DNA of 64,000 nt, taken from Rhizobium sp. BT04 (GTDB taxonomy: Bacteria; Pseudomonadota; Alphaproteobacteria; Rhizobiales; Rhizobiaceae). Position 1 is the first letter of the stretch. Each line of letters starts with the position of its first letter. Where the stretch lies: NCBI RefSeq assembly GCF_030053135.1, contig NZ_CP125653.1, forward strand, positions 476,618-540,617, given 5' to 3'. Shown here piece after piece: positions 36,216-45,470 of this stretch. Made by a program: the position numbers and the translations under genes. The notes beneath the pieces were generated by a model, which was given only the letters and a program-made list of their open reading frames with translations, was not told the DNA's origin and made no database searches.

Positions 36216-37244
36216 TCACGGTGCGACGCGCACGATCAGCTTTCCGAAATTCTTGCCTTCCAGAAGGCCAAGGAAAGCCTCCGGAGCTGTTTCAAGTCCG
36301 TCAACGATATCCTCCTTATACTTGAGCCGCCCTTCGGAGATCCACGCTCCGGCCTGGTGATAGAAGTCAGGACGCTGATCGGCAAACTCGCGCTGGATGA
36401 AGCCGCGGATGGTGAGACTTTTCCGCAGGATGGCACGCATCACCGCAGGAAGCTGATCCCCTCCGCTCGAGACAGAGGATCCCTCGTTGTAATGCGCGAT
36501 GAGCCCGCAGACCGGTATGCGCGCGAAGTCGTTCAGCAATGGAAACACCGCGCTCCAGACATGGCCGCCGACATTCTCGAAATAGACATCGATGCCGTTC
36601 GGACAAGCGGCGGCGAGTTGTGCCGGAAAATCGCTCGAATGGTGGTCTATGGCGGCATCGAAGCCGAGCTCCTGGTGTACATAGTCACATTTCTCGGATC
36701 CGCCTGCGATTCCGACGACACGCGCACCGTTAATCTTTGCCATCTGCCCGACTGCCGAGCCAACCGCGCCGCTCGCTGCCGCAACCACAAGCGTTTCGCC
36801 GGCTTTGGGTTTGCCGATGTTGCGAAGCCCGGCATAGGCCGTGAAGCCGGGCATTCCAAGAATGCCGAGTGCCGTCGTGACCGGTGCGGTTTCCGGATCG
36901 AGTTTCCGCAAGTCCGTCCCATTTGAAATCGCATAGCTCTGCCAGCCGGAATGCGACAGGACGATATCCCCCGCCTTGAACGCCGTGTTGCGGCTGCGTG
37001 CGATGCGCGCAACCGTGCCCCCTTCCATCACGCCGCCGATGTCGACCGGCTTGGCATAGGACTTGGTGTCGTCCATGCGGCCCCGCATGTAGGGATCAAG
37101 GGAAAGATAAAGCGTCTGGAGAAGAACCTCGCCCTCGGTGAGCTCCCGGACCGCCTCCCGCTCGAGCCGGAAATTCGCCGCCACCGGCTTCCCGGACGGG
37201 CGCGATGCAAGAACGATGCGGGTGGCAACGGGTTGACCGGTCAT
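36216..37244 (-). CDS. NADP-dependent oxidoreductase, MDR/CurA-like
   Basis: 342 aa from ATG 37244 (AGAGGAACG upstream); the frame extends to 37403 but without a ribosome site. N-terminal LYLSLDPYMRGRMDD and nucleotide-binding VAAASGAVGSAVGQMAKINGARVVGIAGG mark the zinc-independent medium-chain reductase group that includes CurA and leukotriene dehydrogenase. NADPH-dependent reduction of enones or quinones is the usual activity. Last gene of the leftward tauD-osmC group, separated from osmC by 226 bp. Confidence 0.85.
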   Translation of the reverse strand: MTGQPVATRIVLASRPSGKPVAANFRLEREAVRELTEGEVLLQTLYLSLDPYMRGRMDDTKSYAKPVDIGGVMEGGTVARIARSRNTAFKAGDIVLSHSGWQSYAISNGTDLRKLDPETAPVTTALGILGMPGFTAYAGLRNIGKPKAGETLVVAAASGAVGSAVGQMAKINGARVVGIAGGSEKCDYVHQELGFDAAIDHHSSDFPAQLAAACPNGIDVYFENVGGHVWSAVFPLLNDFARIPVCGLIAHYNEGSSVSSGGDQLPAVMRAILRKSLTIRGFIQREFADQRPDFYHQAGAWISEGRLKYKEDIVDGLETAPEAFLGLLEGKNFGKLIVRVAP

Positions 37245-37470
37245 GGATGCGTTCCTCTTCTGATTCTGATGTACTAGGAATTTGGCCATCAGGGCCGTAG
37301 TGGCGCAGATGGCGCGCAGCCCCGGTTTGTCGACCGTGCGTTTGCCGCGGCGCCCTCGGAAATCGCTCATCGAGCTCGATTTTGCGAGCGGCGCCGCCGG
37401 CACGGAACCGATGGTTTCCGCAAACGAGACGAAGTCAAGAGCACGTGCCGGCGCATGACGCCATGGGCTA

Positions 37471-38022
37471 TCAGTCGGCGCTTGCTGTGTGGTGACCGGG
37501 TTGCCGGTGATCCAACTGCCCGCGCACCTCGTTGCCGCGCTTCAGGAGATTGAGGATCGGGCAGAGTTTTTCCACGGTCGCCTGCAGTCTGGCGATATCG
37601 GCGGTACTTGCGGGAGAGACCAGCGTGACGATGTAGCTGATGTCCTGGGGATAGACGGGAATATCTTCATGTCCTTCCGCGCCGGCGCGCGGATCGATCG
37701 TGGCGGAGACTTCCGCGTGCAGCGATTCCAGCGGTACGCCCTGGTCGGATGCATGGATCAAAAAGGTGTGGGTCAGGCAGCTCGAAAGCGCGCCGAGAAG
37801 CAGTTCCGGGGACGACGGACCCAGATTGTAACCGGCGAAATCGGGCGGGCTGTCGGAAATGACCTGAAAATCCCGAATTCGGATGCGCCGCACGCCGCTG
37901 CGGCCCTCGGCGCTCGCACTGGCTTTCAAGGTGACCGCGCTGAGTTCGCCCGTTTTGACGCGCGCCCGCCGATCGAGGAGCGCTTCGCGCTTTTGCCGGA
38001 GGTATTCATTCAAAGTTGTCAT
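37471..38022 (-). CDS. OsmC-family peroxiredoxin-like protein
   Basis: 183 aa from ATG 38022. Contains one OsmC redox Cys in SSCLTHTFLIH and the second in EKLCPILNLL, the two-cysteine pattern of organic hydroperoxide resistance proteins. GPSSPELLLGALSSCLTH is the family hallmark. Reduces organic peroxides, which would arise when sulfur supply limits thiol pools. Lies 73 bp after the TauD-type gene in the same direction, probably one operon. Confidence 0.8.
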   Translation of the reverse strand: MTTLNEYLRQKREALLDRRARVKTGELSAVTLKASASAEGRSGVRRIRIRDFQVISDSPPDFAGYNLGPSSPELLLGALSSCLTHTFLIHASDQGVPLESLHAEVSATIDPRAGAEGHEDIPVYPQDISYIVTLVSPASTADIARLQATVEKLCPILNLLKRGNEVRGQLDHRQPGHHTASAD

Positions 38023-38095
38023 TGCTGCTGGTATTCCTTGTTGTCGAACCGGTGCCGGGATAGCCGAAGCGGATGGCCGTTCGGCTATCCCGCGC

Positions 38096-39025
38096 TCAGG
38101 CGGCCTTTGCTTTCGGCTTGGCGGCCTTGACGTGGGTGACGCTGCGGCGGCCGTCGACACTGACGGGGACGTCGCCGTCAACGGTGGCGCGGCGCACGAC
38201 GCGGTGCTGGTCGCCGTAGTCGTTGACGGCGTAGTGCTGGGTCGCGCGGTTATCCCAGATCACGACATCCCCGGCTCTCCAGCGCCAGCGCACGGTATTT
38301 TCCGGGGCGGTGACGTAGGACTGGAACACTTCATAGAGTTTGGCGGAGTCGCTCTTCGACAAGCCGACCAGGCGCTGAACGAAATTGCCGAGCAGCAGCG
38401 ATCTCTCGCCGGTTTCGGGATGGACACGCACGACCGGATGTTCGGTCTCGTAGATGGTCGAGGTGAAAACCTCCTCGAAATGCTTCTTCTCTTCAGCGGT
38501 GGCGCGAGGGCGCACGGCTGCGTAGTCATAGGCATTGCTGTGAATGGCCCATAAATTGTCCGCCAGCAATTTGAGCGACGCCGGCAGGCTTTCATATGCG
38601 GCATGGGTGTTGGACCAGATCGTATCGCCGCCGGCTGCCGGGATGACGACGCCGCGCAGGACCGAGAATTTCGGATAGGCATCCACGAAGGTGACATCGG
38701 TGTGCCACTGGTCCGCCCTGCCGCCGCCGCGGCTGGAATCGAGATTGAGGATGGAAGCCGTGCCGGCCACTGGACCCTGGGTTGGATGGGGCACGAGGTC
38801 GCCCAGGCGGCGTGCGAAGGCTTCCTGCTCGGAATCGTCAAGATGTCCCTGATCGCGGAAGAAGATGACCTTGTGTTTCAGGAGAAGCTGGTTGATGGCT
38901 GCCACCGTTGCGTCCGAAAGCTCTCCGCCGAGGCGGATCCCCCTGATTTCGGCTCCGACACGGCCGGTCAGCGGCACGACATCGGACTCGGGAATGATCT
39001 GATTGACGAGAACTGGGTTGCCCAT
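38096..39025 (-). CDS. TauD/AtsK-family Fe(II)/2-oxoglutarate dioxygenase
   Basis: 309 aa from ATG 39025, preceded by CAGGAGATTTCC. The iron-binding triad is complete: His108 and Asp110 in WHTDVTF, distal His264 in ATQHYAVNDYGDQH, and an Arg near 275 for 2-oxoglutarate. Family members release sulfite or sulfate from taurine or alkyl sulfates. Whether this one prefers sulfonates (TauD) or sulfate esters (AtsK) is not decided by sequence. Basic lysine/alanine tail at the C-terminus. A dyad site lies 114 nt upstream. Confidence 0.88.
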   Translation of the reverse strand: MGNPVLVNQIIPESDVVPLTGRVGAEIRGIRLGGELSDATVAAINQLLLKHKVIFFRDQGHLDDSEQEAFARRLGDLVPHPTQGPVAGTASILNLDSSRGGGRADQWHTDVTFVDAYPKFSVLRGVVIPAAGGDTIWSNTHAAYESLPASLKLLADNLWAIHSNAYDYAAVRPRATAEEKKHFEEVFTSTIYETEHPVVRVHPETGERSLLLGNFVQRLVGLSKSDSAKLYEVFQSYVTAPENTVRWRWRAGDVVIWDNRATQHYAVNDYGDQHRVVRRATVDGDVPVSVDGRRSVTHVKAAKPKAKAA

Positions 39026-39138
39026 GGAAATCTCCTGGTTGATTTTGGAAGAAGGCGGCAAGTCGCATGCACCGGTGAGCAGCCACCGGGGGTTCGAAAA
39101 TCTCATCGCGAGTGTTCACAGGGCTATGGAACAGAATA

Positions 39139-39157
39139 ATCTATAAAATCTATAGAC
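39139..39157. promoter_or_regulatory. Dyad site 3, between the TauD-type gene and the CMD-family gene
   Basis: ATCTAT-AAAATCT-ATAGAC (plus strand), 6-7-6 spacing. It is between two divergent starts (39025 leftward, 39299 rightward) and could serve both. Confidence 0.65.
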
Positions 39158-39298
39158 AAAAATTTCTAATTTTGCCGGCTTCCCCGAAACAGCTGCCTTC
39201 GATATTTCCCTGTTGTCGGTGAATTCTCGCCTGCCGAAGCAAGCGAAGAAAAGATCATGTTTGCGGCCGTTCATTGCGGCCGCCGGGAGGAACTTTCG

Positions 39299-39705
39299 AT
39301 GGCAACAGTCAAGCTCCTGTCGGACCAAGAGGCTGCGGCCATTCCGGCCGTTCAAGCCGTGTTCGACGACATCAGGGCGACGCGCAAGACCGACTTCATC
39401 AACAACTTCTGGCGCGCGCTTGCGAACGATCCTGCAAACCTCAAGCGGGTATGGGAACATTGAAATCGGTCATGACCGTGGAAGGCGCGATCGATCCATT
39501 GACGCGCGAGATGATCTATATCGCGGTGTCGACGGCGAATGCGTGCCAGTATTGTGTTCAATCCCATACTGCAGCCGCCCGTGCGCGCGGCATGACGGAT
39601 GCTCAGCATGGCGAACTTCTGACGATCATCGGGCTCGCTGCGCAGACAAATCATCTGGCGCTTGCCATGCAGGTTGCCTCGGATCCGGAATTTGAGGTCC
39701 GGTAA
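39299..39705 (+). pseudogene. Frameshifted carboxymuconolactone decarboxylase / AhpD-like gene
   Basis: The ATG at 39299 has GGGAGGAA just upstream and reads ATVKLLSDQEAAAIPAVQAV through LANDPANLKRVWEH, then stops at 39461-39463. The homologous continuation (TLKSVMTVEGAIDPLTREM, ending in NACQYCVQSHTAAARARGMT with a CxxC redox pair) is in another frame up to 39705. A single missing base near 39452-39460 (TGGGAACATTG; one more A would give W-E-T-L-K-S) restores one chain of about 135 residues. Either a real mutation or a sequencing error. The CxxC matches AhpD-type peroxidase partners. Confidence 0.75.
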
Positions 39706-39771
39706 GACCCGGCTCGGGATGGGGTCGCGACGCGAGCTCGACTGATAATGGAAGCGACCGGCTCTTCGATG

Positions 39772-40833
39772 TCATTGCCTATCGGCGCGAAGCCGTCGCT
39801 CCAGCCAGAGGCTGTATCGCGAGGCGCCATAACTGATGGCGAAATAGATGCAGGCAACGAAAATGAAGGTCTCGGTATAAAAGCCGAGCCAGTTTGGGTC
39901 CGTGGCGGCGGTCTTTGCCGCATTGAGAAGATCGAGGATGCCGATCACGGCAAGCAGAGCGGTGTTCAGCAGGATGCCGATGGACAGATTGACGATCGCC
40001 GGAATGACGGCGCGCAGCGCTTGCGGCAGGACGACCAGTTGCGCTGTGCGCCAATAGCCGAGACCGAGGGAATAGGCGGCTTCCGTCTGTCCCTCAGGGA
40101 TCGACTGCAGCCCGGCGCGAATGACCTCAGCCAGATAGGCCGAGACGAACAGGCTTATGCCGATTTGCGCCCGCAGCAATTTGTCGACCAGCGCATCCGT
40201 CGGCAGGGCCATCGGCACGATCAGCATGGCAACATAGAGGACGACGATCAGCGGAACGCCGCGCAGGCATTCGATGAAGACCACCGCGAGCGTGCGCAGG
40301 ATTCCCATGGAAGAGCGACGCGCAAACGCCAGAAGCAAGGCGACAGGGAAGGCGGTGGCAAGCCCGATCACCGAGACGAGGATCGTGATCGGCAGCCCGC
40401 CCCATTGGCTTGAGGGCACTGCCGGCGGCAGCAATGTTCCGGCCATCAGCAGCCACGCCAGCGGCACGACGACAAGCCAGAGCATGAGCAGCTTCAGGCT
40501 CCAGAAACTTGGCCTGGTGGAAATGAACAGCAGGATGCCTATCCCGAGAATGACCAGGGCAGGGCGCCATTGCAGGGCAGGCGGGTAGAAGCCGAAGATG
40601 ATGAAGCGAAACTTTGCCGCGACAAAGGCCCAGCAGGCGCCGTCGCCCGCCGAACAATCCTGCGCCGATCCCGCCCAAACCGCGTTGCCGACAGCCCAAT
40701 GCAGGAACGGCACCAGGAACCATGCGACGACGGCAATGCAAAGCAAGGTAATGACAGTATTGCGCCTGTTGTCAAAGAGACCGGCGGTCAGTGGCCGCCG
40801 GCGCTTGGGAAGAACAACCTGCAGTTCACTCAT
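39772..40833 (-). CDS. Amino-acid ABC transporter permease, AapM/YhdY type
   Basis: 353 aa with about eight hydrophobic segments; starts MSELQVVLPKRRRPL. The HisM-type EAA region is EVIRAGLQSIPEGQTEAAYSLGLGYWRTAQLVVLPQALR. The long form with extra N-terminal membrane segments is typical of AapM. Its ATG overlaps the end of the AapQ-type gene (ATGA). Third gene of a leftward set. Confidence 0.87.
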   Translation of the reverse strand: MSELQVVLPKRRRPLTAGLFDNRRNTVITLLCIAVVAWFLVPFLHWAVGNAVWAGSAQDCSAGDGACWAFVAAKFRFIIFGFYPPALQWRPALVILGIGILLFISTRPSFWSLKLLMLWLVVVPLAWLLMAGTLLPPAVPSSQWGGLPITILVSVIGLATAFPVALLLAFARRSSMGILRTLAVVFIECLRGVPLIVVLYVAMLIVPMALPTDALVDKLLRAQIGISLFVSAYLAEVIRAGLQSIPEGQTEAAYSLGLGYWRTAQLVVLPQALRAVIPAIVNLSIGILLNTALLAVIGILDLLNAAKTAATDPNWLGFYTETFIFVACIYFAISYGASRYSLWLERRLRADRQ

Positions 40834-42026
40834 CGCCGGCGCGCGTCCCTCAGCATGATGCGGCGGTTATAGATGTTCATCAGCGCGGAAACTCCGAGGT
40901 TGAGCGTCAGATAGGCGACAGCGATGATGGTGATCGCTTCCAGGGTCTGGCCTGTCGTATTGGCGGTCGTATTGGCGACGCTGACCAGATCCGGAAAACC
41001 GATGGCGACAGCCAGGCTCGAATTCTTCGTCAGATCGAGATAACTCGACGTCATCAGCGGCGTTATCACCCGCAGGGCCTGCGGCAGCACGATAAGCCGC
41101 ATGATATGCCCGGGCCTGAGGCCGAGCGCGCGCGCGGCTTCCCATTGGCCGTTGCCGACGGATTGAATGCCGCTTCGCACGATTTCGGCGATCGTTGCGG
41201 CCGAATTGAAAATCAGGCCGGCAAGGAGTGTGGCAATTTCCGGTGTGAGGGATACGCCGCCGCTGATGTTGAAGCCGCCCCTTACCGGCAGCTCGATGGA
41301 GACGGAAACGCCCGCCGCCCAAGGCACGGCAACGAAGACTGCGACGGCGACTGCGGTCATCCGGCTGGCATAGAGGCGCTGGCCGAAGAACCATCGGCGC
41401 GAAATCGAGATGGCAATTCCCGCGGCAATGAGCGCTGGGGGTAGCCAGATGAGCGGCGAAGGGCCGTCGAAAAGCAGGCGCGGCAGAAACACCCCGCGAT
41501 TGGACAGGAAGAGGCTTTCGGAAAGCGTGATCGCGCGGCGTGGCGCCGGCAGGCTGTGAAAGATCGCACTCCAGAGAAAGAGCTGCAGAAGAAGCGGCGT
41601 GTTCCGAAAGACCTCGACGTAGCTGCGCACGAAGGACGACAGGACCAGGTTTCCGGACAGCCGGGCGATGCCGAGCAAGATCCCGAGAATTGTTGCCAGC
41701 ACGCAGCCGAAGAAGGCGACGTTGATCGTATTGACCAGTCCGGCCAGCAATGCGCGGCCGTAGGTATCGGAAGAGGAATAGGCAATCAGGCTCTCGCCGA
41801 TTTCGAAATTCGCCCGCTGATGCAGGAAGGCGAAGCCGGGGTTGAGGCCAAGCCTCTGCATGGTTTCCACGACATTGCTGCCGAGGCGCCATAAAACGAC
41901 GGCCAGCAGCAAAAGAAACACGGTCTGAAAGAATGGCGCAGGCCCCAGCCACCTGCGGACGGAAGCCGGAAAACCGGGCTTGGAAAAGCCCGGTTCGGAT
42001 CGATCGTTCAATGTTTGCTGCGGCAC
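40830..42026 (-). CDS. Amino-acid ABC transporter permease, AapQ/YhdX type
   Basis: 398 aa, extended N-terminus plus HisQM core. EAA motif EIVRSGIQSVGNGQWEAARALGLRPGHIMRLIVLPQALR. Starts 8 nt after the binding-protein gene. Forms the channel with the AapM-type protein. Related systems take up a wide range of polar L-amino acids; the sulfur neighbourhood makes cyst(e)ine-type ligands attractive, though that is inference. Confidence 0.87.
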   Translation of the reverse strand: MPQQTLNDRSEPGFSKPGFPASVRRWLGPAPFFQTVFLLLLAVVLWRLGSNVVETMQRLGLNPGFAFLHQRANFEIGESLIAYSSSDTYGRALLAGLVNTINVAFFGCVLATILGILLGIARLSGNLVLSSFVRSYVEVFRNTPLLLQLFLWSAIFHSLPAPRRAITLSESLFLSNRGVFLPRLLFDGPSPLIWLPPALIAAGIAISISRRWFFGQRLYASRMTAVAVAVFVAVPWAAGVSVSIELPVRGGFNISGGVSLTPEIATLLAGLIFNSAATIAEIVRSGIQSVGNGQWEAARALGLRPGHIMRLIVLPQALRVITPLMTSSYLDLTKNSSLAVAIGFPDLVSVANTTANTTGQTLEAITIIAVAYLTLNLGVSALMNIYNRRIMLRDARRR

Positions 42027-42034
42027 GGATGATC

Positions 42035-43078
42035 TCAGCGGAACGGCGGCGAGTAGATAAGGCCGCCCTTTGTCCAGAGCTGATTATAGCCGCGCGCGAA
42101 ATTGAGAGGCGTGTCCTTGCCGACGTTGCGCTCGAAGATCTCACCGTAATTGCCCACCGCCTTGACGATGTTGTAGGCGAATTTCGGATCGAGGCCGATG
42201 GCTTCGCCGAGCGACGTATCGACGCCGAGAAAACGCTTGATCGCCGGGTCATCGCTCGTCAGGAACGTATCGACATTGTCCTTGGTGATGCCGAATTCTT
42301 CAGCCTGGATGGTGGCGTAAACCGTCCAATTGACGATTTCGAGCCACTGATCGTCGCCGGCGCGGACAGCCGGAGCCAGCGGCTCCTTGGAAAGCCGCTC
42401 GGGCAGCAGGATATAATCGTCGGGTTTCTTGAGCTGCGTGCGCTTGGCTGCAAGATCGGTCGAGTCCTGGGTCAAAGCATCGACACGTCCGGTATCGAGC
42501 GCCTTGGTAAATTCGCTCGTCTCCTCGATCGTAACTGGCGTGAATTTCTTGCCGGTCTTGCGGAAGAAGTCGGCGATGTTGAGCTCGCCCGTCGTGCCGC
42601 TTTGGACGCCGATCGTTGCGCCGTCGAGATCTTCGCCCTTGGTGATGCCGAGATCCTTGCGGACAAGCAGGCCCTGGCCGTCATAGAAGACCACCGGACC
42701 GAAATGGAAGCCGAGCTTGAAGGCGCGGGTGACGGTTTCGGTGACGCCGGAAAGCAGGATATCGAATTCACCCGCCTGCAGCGCCGGCAGACGCTGCTGC
42801 GGCGAGGAGTTGGTGAATTCGACCTTGTCAGGATCGTTGAAGACCGTCACTGCGAGCGCCCGGCCGAAATCGATGAAGAAGCCCTGCCAGCGGCCGTTGC
42901 TGTCAGGCGTGAAGAAGCCCGGCGTCGTGCCGACGCCGACCTTGATGAGACCGCGCTCCTTGATCTTGTCGAGCGTCTGGCCGGCCTCGGCGGCAACCGG
43001 CAACAAGATGGCAGCGGCAATCGCTACCGCTCCGGCAGCCGCCCTCAGCTGCCGATGAAAAGTGGAAATCGCTTTCAT
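42035..43078 (-). CDS. Amino-acid binding protein, AapJ/YhdW type
   Basis: 347 aa with signal peptide MKAISTFHRQLRAAAGAVAIAAAILLPVAAEAG. Mature part begins QTLDKIKERGLIKVGVGTTPGFFTPDSNGRWQGFFIDFGRALA, the SBP_bac_3 amino-acid-binding pattern. First gene of the AapJQM-like set; no AapP ATPase follows. A dyad site lies 94 nt upstream. Confidence 0.87.
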   Translation of the reverse strand: MKAISTFHRQLRAAAGAVAIAAAILLPVAAEAGQTLDKIKERGLIKVGVGTTPGFFTPDSNGRWQGFFIDFGRALAVTVFNDPDKVEFTNSSPQQRLPALQAGEFDILLSGVTETVTRAFKLGFHFGPVVFYDGQGLLVRKDLGITKGEDLDGATIGVQSGTTGELNIADFFRKTGKKFTPVTIEETSEFTKALDTGRVDALTQDSTDLAAKRTQLKKPDDYILLPERLSKEPLAPAVRAGDDQWLEIVNWTVYATIQAEEFGITKDNVDTFLTSDDPAIKRFLGVDTSLGEAIGLDPKFAYNIVKAVGNYGEIFERNVGKDTPLNFARGYNQLWTKGGLIYSPPFR

Positions 43079-43171
43079 GAAATGCTCCTAGAAGTTCGTC
43101 CCCAACCGCAGGCGGATCGTGCTTGGGAGGATCGAAATCCGCCTGCAGAGACGGAATGTAAGTATATTTAG

Positions 43172-43190
43172 TCTATAGAGTAGATAGATT
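43172..43190 (-). promoter_or_regulatory. Dyad site 4, upstream of the AapJ-type gene
   Basis: GTCTAT-AGAGTAG-ATAGAT on the plus strand, 6-7-6 spacing, in an AT-rich stretch 94 nt upstream of the start codon. Confidence 0.65.
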
Positions 43191-43244
43191 ATTATAAAGC
43201 GATGCCTGTTTTTAAAACGCTTTGCTCAAAATGGCGGCGGCGGC

Positions 43245-43448
43245 ATGGCTCAGGGCGCGGTCGGGAACGCTCGTCGTGTTTCGGCCGTGCGCTGGGGAGT
43301 GGCCGGCAATATCGTGATGGCCTGGATCGTCACGATGCCGGCGGCTGCAGCAATATCCGCGGCGTTCTACGGTCTCGCCTCAGCCTTGATGGACATGGTG
43401 ACTATGCGCCAAGAGCGGACGTTGCGCTGCTTCAACCAGTGTGAATAA
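43245..43448 (+). pseudogene. C-terminal remnant of a Pit-type phosphate transporter
   Basis: 67 codons; VSAVRWGVAGNIVMAWIVTMPAAAAISAAFYGL matches the last membrane helix and end of PitA-family transporters (usually VNWGVAxNIVxAWxxTxPAAA). The upstream body of the gene is missing and there is no ribosome site, so this is a recombination scar and not a functional gene. Confidence 0.6.
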
Positions 43449-43472
43449 TGACGCCTGACGCATTTTCGAAGG

Positions 43473-43838
43473 TTGAGGGTGGTTATCGATTTGTTGGAGC
43501 AAACGCGGCTAGGCATCCCTATTTTGCAACATGAATGGCCACTGCCGATAAAGGCGTCGCACTCGGGGCGCTTCGTGGACTTGGTGCCGCTTTCCGGCGA
43601 TCACGCTGACGATCTTTGGCCTTCGGTCGCCGAGGCCCCTGATAGTTTTACTTACTTGAGGTATGGTCCATTCGACGATCTCAACCGGCTTCGGATTTTA
43701 CTGGACGATCTTTCAACGCGAAGGGATCAGCCATTCTGGGCGGTGATACCGAAACAAGGCTCAACGCAGGGCTGGCTGTCGGCAAGCAATTTCGATGAGC
43801 GTGGTCAGCAGATCAACAAGCTAAAAATGCCCGGATGA
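43473..43838 (+). pseudogene. Truncated GNAT-family acetyltransferase
   Basis: Residues about 30-102 (GRFVDLVPLSGDHADDLWPSV, SFTYLRYGPFDDLNRLRILLDDLSTRRDQPFWAVIP) match the N-terminal half of rhizobial GNAT proteins. After QGWLS the match is lost and 18 unrelated residues lead to a stop, so the acetyl-CoA-binding half is gone. Lies next to the Pit remnant. Confidence 0.6.
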
Positions 43839-43874
43839 TCCCTTTGTTTGCCCGCTTCGGCCTGAAAGAAAACG

Positions 43875-43902
43875 GGCCGCCACAGTTACTTGTGCGGCGG
43901 CC
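43875..43902 (-). terminator. Terminator of the sulfhydrylase gene
   Basis: Arms GGCCGCC (43875-43881) and GGCGGCC (43896-43902), followed on the minus strand by CGTTTTCTTTC, 18 nt past the stop codon. Confidence 0.7.
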
Positions 43903-43919
43903 AGTCAGGATTTCGACGA

Positions 43920-45242
43920 TCAGGCAACGTTGCTGTTAGCGCTGAGACCAGAGGCTGCATCGAGGCCACGCTCGATGTCCTCCAATATGTCATCGATATG
44001 TTCGATGCCGATCGAAAGCCGGACATAACCCGGTGACACGCCGCTTGCCAGTTGCTCCTCGCCGGAAAGCTGGGAATGCGTCGTTGTCGCCGGATGAATC
44101 GCCAGGCTGCGTGCATCGCCGATGTTGGCAACATGATAAAGCAGTTCGAGACTGTCGATGAAACGACGACCGGCCTCGAGGCCACCCTTCAATTCGAAGC
44201 CCACCAGGCCGCCATACCCACCCTTGAGGTACTTGTCGGCCCGCTCGCGCCACAGGCCGGTCTGCGTGGACGGATGGATGACCTTCGACACCTCCGGCCT
44301 TTTGGCAAGATAATCCGCGACCAGTTGAGCGTTCCTTGCATGGCGCTCGATGCGCAACGGCAAGGTTTCGATGCCCTGGATGATCTGAAAGGCATTGAAC
44401 GGCGCAAGTGGAGCGCCGAGATCGCGCAGGAGAGTGACCCGTGCCTTGATGATATAGGCAATCGGCCCCAGGGGCTTGACTGCCTCCGTCCAGATTGCGC
44501 CATGATAGCTCTTGTCGGGCGTGTTCAGGGCCGGCTGCCGATCGGGATGCGCCGCCCAATCGAAGTTGCCGCCATCAACGATCAGTCCGCCGATCGACGT
44601 ACCGTGGCCGCCCAGGTATTTCGTTGACGAATACACCACCACCGCCGCGCCGTGATCGAACGGACGTGCAAGCAGAGGTGCTGCCGTGTTGTCGACGATC
44701 AACGGAATCCCAAGTTCGCGCCCGATGGCGGACACTTCCGCGATGGGAAACACGGTCAGCTTCGGATTCGGAAGCGTCTCGGCGTAATACGCCCTCGTGC
44801 GATCGTCCGTTGCGCGGCGGAAATTCTCCGGATCCGTCGGATCAACGAACCGTACCTCGATCCCCTGATCCTTCAACGTGTTGGCGAACAGGTTCCAGGT
44901 GCCGCCGTAAAGATCGGTCGAGCTGACAACATTGTCTCCGGCCTTGGCGAGGTTCTGGATGGCGAAAGCTGAAGCAGCCTGCCCCGATGCCAGAGCCAGC
45001 GCTGCCACGCCGCCCTCGATGGCGGCCACCCGCTGTTCGAGCACATCGACTGTCGGATTGCCGATGCGGCTGTAGATGTTGCCCAATTCCTTGAGGGCGA
45101 AAAGGTTGGCAGCGTGTTCGGTATCGCGGAACTGGAACGACGTCGTCTGGTAAATCGGAACGGCCACGGCGCCGGTGGCGGGATCGGCACGCCATCCCGC
45201 ATGAAGTGCCAAGGTTTCTGGACGGGTTGATTTGAGGGTCAT
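43920..45242 (-). CDS. metY: O-acetylhomoserine sulfhydrylase (PLP-dependent)
   Basis: 440 aa, typical MetY length. PLP Lys lies in VVYSSTKYLGGHGT; other family marks are PIYQTTSFQFRDTEHAANLF and YSRIGNPTVDVLEQRVAAIEGG. Joins sulfide (or methanethiol) to O-acetylhomoserine to give homocysteine (or methionine), or acts on O-acetylserine. Its neighbours supply sulfur from organic sources, so it may assimilate sulfide released by them. Dyad site 5 lies 44 nt upstream and a terminator follows; the gene is transcribed alone. Confidence 0.88.
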   Translation of the reverse strand: MTLKSTRPETLALHAGWRADPATGAVAVPIYQTTSFQFRDTEHAANLFALKELGNIYSRIGNPTVDVLEQRVAAIEGGVAALALASGQAASAFAIQNLAKAGDNVVSSTDLYGGTWNLFANTLKDQGIEVRFVDPTDPENFRRATDDRTRAYYAETLPNPKLTVFPIAEVSAIGRELGIPLIVDNTAAPLLARPFDHGAAVVVYSSTKYLGGHGTSIGGLIVDGGNFDWAAHPDRQPALNTPDKSYHGAIWTEAVKPLGPIAYIIKARVTLLRDLGAPLAPFNAFQIIQGIETLPLRIERHARNAQLVADYLAKRPEVSKVIHPSTQTGLWRERADKYLKGGYGGLVGFELKGGLEAGRRFIDSLELLYHVANIGDARSLAIHPATTTHSQLSGEEQLASGVSPGYVRLSIGIEHIDDILEDIERGLDAASGLSANSNVA

Positions 45243-45285
45243 AAGATCTCCAAGGAAGGGCGACTGCTTTCCGAAGATTGTCTAT

Positions 45286-45304
45286 GTCTATAGTTTTTGT
45301 AGAG
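45286..45304 (-). promoter_or_regulatory. Dyad site 5, upstream of metY
   Basis: GTCTAT-AGTTTTT-GTAGAG on the plus strand, with a further GTCTAT immediately to its left (45280-45285). Confidence 0.6.
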
Positions 45305-45440
45305 TAACGAATTTCCAATTTTGGGGATTCTATTGGAAATTGCATTTCCCAAGCCGGAGCCGCTCAGGCATCGACTTCGAAGCTGTATGGCTTTCTCGTA
45401 ATCGACGTGCTCAGGGAGGCACTTTCTATGCGACAAAAAG

Positions 45441-45470
45441 AAGGGCTCCCACCATGACGGCGGAGCCCTT
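45441..45470 (-). terminator. Rho-independent terminator
   Basis: Arms AAGGGCTCC (45441-45449) and GGAGCCCTT (45462-45470), followed on the minus strand by CTTTTTG. It isolates metY from groEL read-through. Confidence 0.75.
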
